This document shows positions 7,338-11,004 of a DNA stretch of 11,004 nt, one piece after another. Source of the stretch: Erysipelotrichia bacterium. GTDB lineage: Bacteria > Bacillota_I > Bacilli_A > Erysipelotrichales > Erysipelotrichaceae. The DNA is taken from positions 1 to 11,004 of the forward strand of contig SAAR01000095.1 of assembly GCA_009916335.1 (NCBI GenBank), read 5' to 3'. Under the pieces are notes generated by a model. The model saw only the letters and a program-made list of their open reading frames with translations, did not search any database and was not told the origin of the DNA. The position numbers were made by a program, and so were the translations under genes. The stretch's first letter is position 1. The number at the start of each line of letters is the position of its first letter.

Positions 7338-7455
7338 GGCCCACAGTAGCCCGTCCGTTCCCGCCTCCATATGAGGCATGGCAAACCTGACTTCTAAGCA
7401 TTCTTTGGTACTTTGTGCGTTTTGACTCGCAGAACAGAAGCTTAATGGGAACATG
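7338..7455 (+). ncRNA. candidate structured non-coding RNA or long structured leader, family unknown
   Basis: Starting at the predicted transcription start, the segment is markedly GC-richer than its surroundings and has nested pairing. GTTCCC (7357-7362) pairs with GGGAAC (7447-7452). Directly inside is a hairpin, GCCTC-CATAT-GAGGC (7363-7377). A second branch pairs CTTCT (7391-7395) with AGAAG (7436-7440) and encloses TTGTGCG/CGCAGAA (7413-7419 and 7428-7434, one mismatch). This multibranched fold behind a strong promoter suggests a stable RNA such as a 6S-like or orphan sRNA. It could instead be the 5' leader of the gene at 7517. I compared it by eye with SRP RNA, TPP and SAM riboswitch signatures without a match. 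The 3' end is not sharply defined; no clear terminator is seen before 7500. Confidence 0.45.
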
Positions 7456-7516
7456 TTTCATTTGTTAATAAAATAACGAAATTGTTTTGCAAAAAAAACA
7501 TAACAAAGGACTATAA

Positions 7517-8173
7517 ATGGAATTACTTATACCCACACTTACGTTTGAACAACTCAAACAATCCAAAAAAAATACAGAAAGTGCTCTCAAAGAATTGGGA
7601 ATTGAATTGTCTAGTTCAACAACTGGCAATCTTGTTGCAAATATGTTTGGCTATAAAAACTGGAATACAGCACGAAGCCTTACTGAAAAAACGAGTTCAC
7701 AAGAGAATCCTGTTAACGACAAGATTGGTGTGGATACAAACAAGCTAAAAGAGTCTCCACTGTTCAATGAAATTGCTGGCGAGTATGAATCGTATGGCTT
7801 TGATGAAAAAGATGCTGATCAATTAGCACTTTTTTCGATTCAATATGGCATCAAAGAGGGTTTACCTATCGAAACAATGCCAATAAATGAAGCTTTGGCT
7901 TGTTTGACTCATTATTGGGCAAGCGAGGTTCTTAACTTCTTAGACGAAGATAAAAAATCATCAAAAACAAAGTTTTTTAATGAGCAGTTAGATATTTATA
8001 GCGGCGACATCTCTGGCGATAAAACCTTAGATAAATATCTTAAAGCTATAGAAGTCAAGAAAGATGAAATTGATATTTTTAAACCGTTTTTGCGCCAATT
8101 AGGGGTGAGCCTAAAAGATATTGAAGTTGCAATCGAGCGTTATAATGAAAATATGAAGAATTCTGAAGGTTAA
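7517..8173 (+). CDS. protein with N-terminal glyoxalase-related domain (Glyoxalase_8-like), function unknown
   Basis: The 218-aa protein begins with FEQLKQSKKNTESALKELG, then NLVANMFGYKNWNTARSLTEK (about residues 38-58). The GY(K/R)(N/D)WNT pattern after a two-helix start is the hallmark of the glyoxalase-related domain found in many small accessory-region proteins. The remaining 150 residues are acidic and helical (for example EIAGEYESYGFDEKDADQLALFSIQYGIKEG), with no catalytic motif I recognise. The ATG at 7517 has AAGGA seven bases upstream (7506-7510). It lies alone between the putative RNA gene and a strong terminator, so it is probably a single-gene unit, perhaps sharing the promoter at 7304-7331. 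Cytoplasmic: no signal peptide or membrane segment. Confidence 0.75.
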   Translation: MELLIPTLTFEQLKQSKKNTESALKELGIELSSSTTGNLVANMFGYKNWNTARSLTEKTSSQENPVNDKIGVDTNKLKESPLFNEIAGEYESYGFDEKDADQLALFSIQYGIKEGLPIETMPINEALACLTHYWASEVLNFLDEDKKSSKTKFFNEQLDIYSGDISGDKTLDKYLKAIEVKKDEIDIFKPFLRQLGVSLKDIEVAIERYNENMKNSEG

Positions 8174-8188
8174 TCAACTCTCAACTTT

Positions 8189-8228
8189 TAGTGATTCTCG
8201 TACCATTTTGGTGTGAGAATCACTATTT
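8189..8228 (+). terminator. long hairpin terminator after the glyoxalase-related gene
   Basis: AGTGATTCTC (8190-8199) pairs perfectly with GAGAATCACT (8215-8224), and the inner segment GTACCA/TGGTGT continues the stem through two G-U pairs to a three-base TTT loop. T8189-A8225 adds one more pair, making about 17 pairs. The following ATTT is only a weak T-tract, but the stem starts 16 bp after the stop codon and stands out from the surrounding AT-rich sequence. Confidence 0.65.
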
Positions 8229-8392
8229 AAAGTATTAAAATACAGCATATACTTTTTTCAAAATCTCTTCGACATTTACTAATGATAGTTTCAAAACTGA
8301 ACAGTAATGAGGGGTAAAAATTCCCATTAAATCGTTCTTTGCCATAAAAATAAACAAAGTCAATATTTATCGTGATTACTTTAGTGTAATCC
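8225..8392. other. intergenic region with a small inverted repeat next to a promoter
   Basis: I see no gene here. The only structure of note is GATTAC (8374-8379) and GTAATC (8386-8391), a 6-bp inverted repeat with a six-base gap that ends one base before the -35 box at 8393. It could be an operator for the downstream gene. A bulged repeat around 8308-8334 (GGGG/CCC) is weaker. Confidence 0.3.
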
Positions 8393-8421
8393 TTGACTAT
8401 AGTTTTTTTTCATGCTAAAAT
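8393..8421 (+). promoter_or_regulatory. promoter of the frameshifted small gene
   Basis: TTGACT (8393-8398), a 17-bp spacer, then TAAAAT (8416-8421) with an extended TGC. The start would be near 8428, giving a leader of about 20 bases with AAGGA (8436-8440) ahead of ATG 8447. The promoter may also serve the methyltransferase-nuclease operon at 8811, since no terminator is seen between. Confidence 0.7.
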
Positions 8422-8446
8422 TTTAAAACAACACAAAGGATCTACC

Positions 8447-8730
8447 ATGGTGTTTGACTTATCACAAATGTCAGAAGAAATTGGCTTGAATATTAAGACA
8501 AAAGAGGGCATGTCCCAAGTGTTTTACAACATCGAAGAGTGGACAACAATGGGCTTTTTGTTAATGAGATGGAAAATGTTGTCCTGGGGATCACATGGGA
8601 AGATGCTGAAAGTGCTGCAATGGAAAACGGATACACAGATGATGATGCGCTATATGTAGAAACCGAATGGTTTAATAAAATAGCTAAGAACTTCCAAGAA
8701 ATTGTCTCAAGAACCATTAAGTCATTATAG
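8447..8730 (+). pseudogene. small unrecognised gene split by a one-base frameshift
   Basis: A good promoter, an AAGGA and ATG 8447 start a frame reading MVFDLSQMSEEIGLNIKTKEG and on to about NIEEWTTMG. From about 8540 the natural protein-like reading moves one frame back and runs through NEMENVVLGITWEDAESAA and YVETEWFNKIAKNFQEIVS to TAG 8728-8730. The original frame after this point becomes M/W/K-rich and ends at 8659, so it is not real coding. One missing base restores a single acidic protein of about 94 aa. The likeliest spot is the run of five T at 8555-8559 (giving MGFFVNEMENVV). A lost G near 8539 (giving EEVDNNGLFVNE) is the alternative. It could be true inactivation, a sequencing error or, less likely, frameshifting on the T-run. 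No family is recognised. Confidence 0.6.
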
Positions 8731-8810
8731 CCCTGAAGGAATAAAGTGGAAATTATAGAGAGCAATAAATACTTTTAAGAAATTAACATTTAAGATTAAA
8801 GGATTGATTA

Positions 8811-9782
8811 ATGGAAGAAAAAAAAACAAATAACAATAGCTTAACAAAAGCAAAAAGTGCCAAGAAAGATGAATTTTATACTCAACTACCAGATATTGAG
8901 CGGGAACTTGGACATTACAAAAATCACTTTAAAGATAAAGTAGTTTTTTGTAACTGTGACGATCCAAAAGAAAGCAATTTTTTTAAGTATTTTGCATTAA
9001 ATTTTAAATTCTTGGGGCTAAAAAAACTAATTTCCACCCACTACAATAAAGGACAAAAATCATACAAATTAGAAGTTGTCGAAGATATAAATAATGATGG
9101 AGTTATAAATCTTAATGATGCAGCAAAAACAGACTTAATAGGTGATGGCGATTTTAGAAGCGATGAATGTATTGAAATATTAAAAAAAGTAGATATTGTG
9201 GTTACTAATCCTCCTTTTAGTCTTTTTAGGGAATATGTATCCCAGCTTGTAGAAAATAAAAAAAAGTTTATAGTAATAGGAAGCTTGAATGCAATAACAT
9301 ACAAGGAAATATTTCAACTGATAAAAGAAAACGAGCTATGGATTGGGTATGGATTCAAAGGTGGTAATGCTTATTTTACAACTACACATAAGACGGATGA
9401 ATTTGCGCCAGGCGTATATAACAAAGAGACGAATTTGGTCAAATTTAGAAATGTAACATGGTACACAAATATTGAAATAGCAAAAAGAAATGAAGATATT
9501 ATCTTGTATCAAACATATGACACAACTAAATATCCAAAATACGACAATTGTGATGCAATAAATGTAAACAAAACTAAAGATATACCGTTGAACTATAGTG
9601 GAGCAATGGGGGTTCCAATATCGTTTTTAAACAACCACAATCCAAATCAATTTGAAATATTAGGACTAGATGATCATGAGTTGGAATATCCAAACTGGAG
9701 AGGAAGGGGTCCTGATATTAATGGTAAAGCTATATATAGGCGGGTAATCATCAAAAACAAAAGGTTTCAAAATGGAAATTAA
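8811..9782 (+). CDS. EcoRI-family N6-adenine DNA methyltransferase
   Basis: The 323-aa length matches the EcoRI methylase family (about 325 aa). Residues 20-30 read DEFYTQLPDIE. The AdoMet-region signature VVFCNCDDPKESNFFKYF lies at 44-61. VDIVVTNPPFSLFREYV (128-144) holds the catalytic NPPF, and FIVIGSLNAITYKEIF follows at 153-168. The C-terminal half contains the family's conserved WYTNIE, YPKYDNCDAINVNK and GAMGVPISFL blocks. It should methylate adenine in a specific duplex site. AAAGGA stands seven bases before the ATG at 8811. The last 11 bases overlap the DUF262-HNH gene, so the two are co-translated and presumably form one modification/nuclease unit. The target sequence cannot be read from the sequence. 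Confidence 0.9.
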   Translation: MEEKKTNNNSLTKAKSAKKDEFYTQLPDIERELGHYKNHFKDKVVFCNCDDPKESNFFKYFALNFKFLGLKKLISTHYNKGQKSYKLEVVEDINNDGVINLNDAAKTDLIGDGDFRSDECIEILKKVDIVVTNPPFSLFREYVSQLVENKKKFIVIGSLNAITYKEIFQLIKENELWIGYGFKGGNAYFTTTHKTDEFAPGVYNKETNLVKFRNVTWYTNIEIAKRNEDIILYQTYDTTKYPKYDNCDAINVNKTKDIPLNYSGAMGVPISFLNNHNPNQFEILGLDDHELEYPNWRGRGPDINGKAIYRRVIIKNKRFQNGN

Positions 9783-10866
9783 ACTCAAAGAAATCGCTAT
9801 CCGTGACCTAGTTGAAGGGTATAAAAATAACGATGTAGAAAACGGCGTTATAGGGTATGGCGGAAAACTCAATATCCGCCCAAAATACCAAAGGGAGTAT
9901 GTTTATGGAGACAAAGAGAGAAATAAAGTTATTGAAACAGTTCAAAAAAACTTTCCTCTCAATGTTATGTATTGGGTGGTAAATTCAGATGGCACTTTCG
10001 AGGTACTTGATGGACAACAAAGAACTATCTCTATTTGTGATTATGTTGCAGGTAAGTTCTCTATCAATGATGAATACTTTCATACGCGAATAGACAAACA
10101 AGAGCAAATATTAAATTACAAACTTATGGTTTATCTATGTGAAGGCGAAGACAGTGAAAAACTTGATTGGTTTGAAACTATCAATATTGCAGGGCTAAAG
10201 CTATCAGACCAAGAGCTAAGAAATGCGATATATACAGGTCCTTGGTTGAGTGATGCAAAAAGATACTTTAGCAAAACAGGATGTGTTGCCTATCAAATGG
10301 CAAGTGATTATATAAAAGGTACGCCTAATAGGCAAGAGTATTTAGAAACCGTTTTAAAATGGATTAGCAATAATCAAATTAAAAAATATATGAGTGAATA
10401 TCAACACAACCCTACGGCTATCGAATTGTGGAACTATTTCAATAGTGTTGTTAATTGGATTAAATCCACTTTTATTGTTCCTAGAAAAAAAGAGATGTTT
10501 GGGCAAGAATGGGGATTTTTATACAACGAGCACAAAGATAAAATCCTTGACCCAAGAAAACTTGAAGATGAAATATCACAACTTATGCAAGACGATGAAG
10601 TTACCAATAAAAAAGGAATATATCAATATGTTTTAAATAGAAACGAAAAACATCTATCATTAAGAACTTTTGATGATAAAATCAAAAGAGCTGCTTATGA
10701 AAAACAAAAAGGTGTTTGTCCTCAATGTACACCACCGAATAACCACTATGAACTAAAAGATATGCAAGCAGACCATATAACTCCGTGGAGCAAAGGTGGT
10801 AAGACCACTATTGAAAACTGCCAAATGTTATGTAGTGAATGCAACAGAAGAAAATCGGCAAAATAG
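9772..10866 (+). CDS. DUF262-HNH nuclease, putative restriction partner of the EcoRI-type methylase
   Basis: The 364-aa protein has an N-terminal DUF262 (ParB/Srx-like) domain with YQREYVY (39-45) and the signature DGQQRT (80-85), used by GmrS, SspE and BrxU for nucleotide-dependent activity. A helical middle (about 110-290) follows. The C terminus is a zinc-type HNH nuclease: C316-x2-C319, ADHITPWSKGG with D334-H335, IENCQMLC (N349) and C354-x2-C357-N358. This is a compact HNH, not the DUF1524 domain of GmrD. The ATG at 9772 has AAGG (9761-9764) upstream and overlaps the methylase by 11 bp. It probably cuts DNA according to the methylation set by its neighbour. Whether it is blocked by that mark (type II-like) or needs another mark (type IV-like) is open. 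Catalytic residues look complete. Confidence 0.88.
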   Translation: MEIKLKEIAIRDLVEGYKNNDVENGVIGYGGKLNIRPKYQREYVYGDKERNKVIETVQKNFPLNVMYWVVNSDGTFEVLDGQQRTISICDYVAGKFSINDEYFHTRIDKQEQILNYKLMVYLCEGEDSEKLDWFETINIAGLKLSDQELRNAIYTGPWLSDAKRYFSKTGCVAYQMASDYIKGTPNRQEYLETVLKWISNNQIKKYMSEYQHNPTAIELWNYFNSVVNWIKSTFIVPRKKEMFGQEWGFLYNEHKDKILDPRKLEDEISQLMQDDEVTNKKGIYQYVLNRNEKHLSLRTFDDKIKRAAYEKQKGVCPQCTPPNNHYELKDMQADHITPWSKGGKTTIENCQMLCSECNRRKSAK

Positions 10867-10881
10867 TTTTGAAAAAAATTA

Positions 10882-11004
10882 ATGATCAAGCATAACCTAG
10901 AGCCCCATGCAGAGCTTTCAAAAGACCTTCTCTTTTGGCTAAAACACTACATAGCCCAAAAAGTCCTTATCCAAAAAGTAGATGATGGCTACACAGATAA
11001 AAAG
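10882..11004 (+). CDS. start of an unidentified gene, cut by the window end
   Basis: An open frame of 41 codons from ATG 10882 runs to the end, 15 bp after the nuclease stop. It reads MIKHNLEPHAELSKDLLFWL, then HYIAQKVLIQKVDDGYTDKK. The amphipathic, protein-like composition and close spacing suggest a third gene of the methylase-nuclease operon. The ribosome site is weak (GAAAAAAAT). Its composition is somewhat GC-richer than the nuclease gene. No family can be named from this fragment. Confidence 0.5.
   Translation, partial: MIKHNLEPHAELSKDLLFWLKHYIAQKVLIQKVDDGYTDKK

Noticed and set aside
7260..7454. 64-aa minus-strand ORF over the RNA region and transposon end
   Set aside because: It crosses the transposon boundary, lies opposite a strong promoter and structured RNA, and has no convincing start signals.
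7338..7455. SRP RNA, TPP or SAM riboswitch
   Set aside because: The SRP GGAA/AGCAG apical motif is absent. AACCTGA at 7384-7390 resembles part of a TPP site, but the CTGAGA element and matching stems are missing. No SAM core is seen.
7482..7748. 88-aa ORF overlapping the glyoxalase-related gene
   Set aside because: It is out of frame with the well-supported gene at 7517 and lacks a ribosome site of its own.
8447..8659. Unbroken 70-aa protein from ATG 8447
   Set aside because: After about 8560 the frame becomes an implausible W/M/K-rich string while the adjacent frame is clearly protein-like, so a frameshift explains it better.
8493..8765. 90-aa minus-strand ORF over the frameshifted gene
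   Set aside because: The plus strand has a promoter, ribosome site and protein-like reading in two joined frames; the minus ORF is serine/leucine-rich shadow sequence.
1..11004. tRNA, rRNA or CRISPR array
   Set aside because: No cloverleaf with a T-loop, no rRNA signature and no regularly spaced direct repeats were seen.

Overview
The window is an AT-rich accessory region made of two adjoining defence-type loci. Low GC content, Campylobacter-like promoters (strong extended -10 boxes, variable -35s) and AAGGA-type ribosome binding sites fit a Campylobacterota-like host (for example a Sulfurimonas, Sulfurospirillum or Arcobacter relative). No housekeeping gene fixes the taxon, so this is inference.

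Region 1 (about 2-7272) is a compound transposon bounded by 25-bp perfect terminal inverted repeats. Its left arm carries a coiled-coil/winged-helix passenger gene (92-613) and, converging on it, an intact IS1595-family DDE transposase (610-1647). The cargo is a tightly packed rightward operon: a small DUF6471-like HTH protein (1804-2019), a 1041-aa Eco57I-like type IIG restriction-methylation enzyme with an N-terminal PD-(D/E)xK nuclease (2021-5146), a 613-aa stand-alone Eco57I-like adenine methyltransferase (5143-6984) and an unrecognised 82-aa protein (6985-7233). The cargo between about 1700 and 6984 is visibly more AT-rich than the left arm and the 82-aa gene, as if a restriction cassette was loaded into a transposon backbone. 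Divergent promoters between the transposase and the HTH gene share the same layout and carry small palindromes that could be operators.

Region 2 (7273-8810) starts with a strong promoter that appears to drive a structured, non-coding transcript (about 7338-7455), with the transposon ending about 30 bp upstream of the -35. Next come a 218-aa protein with an N-terminal glyoxalase-related (Glyoxalase_8-like) domain, a 16-17 bp hairpin terminator, and a small promoter-driven gene (8447-8730) that is broken by a one-base frameshift.

Region 3 (8811 to the end) is a second modification/nuclease operon: an EcoRI-type adenine methyltransferase overlapping by 11 bp a DUF262-HNH nuclease, followed 15 bp later by the start of another unidentified gene that runs off the window. 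Pairing a DUF262 (GmrS/SspE-like, DGQQR) nuclease with a dedicated EcoRI-family methylase is the least conventional combination here and the best candidate for an under-described defence system.
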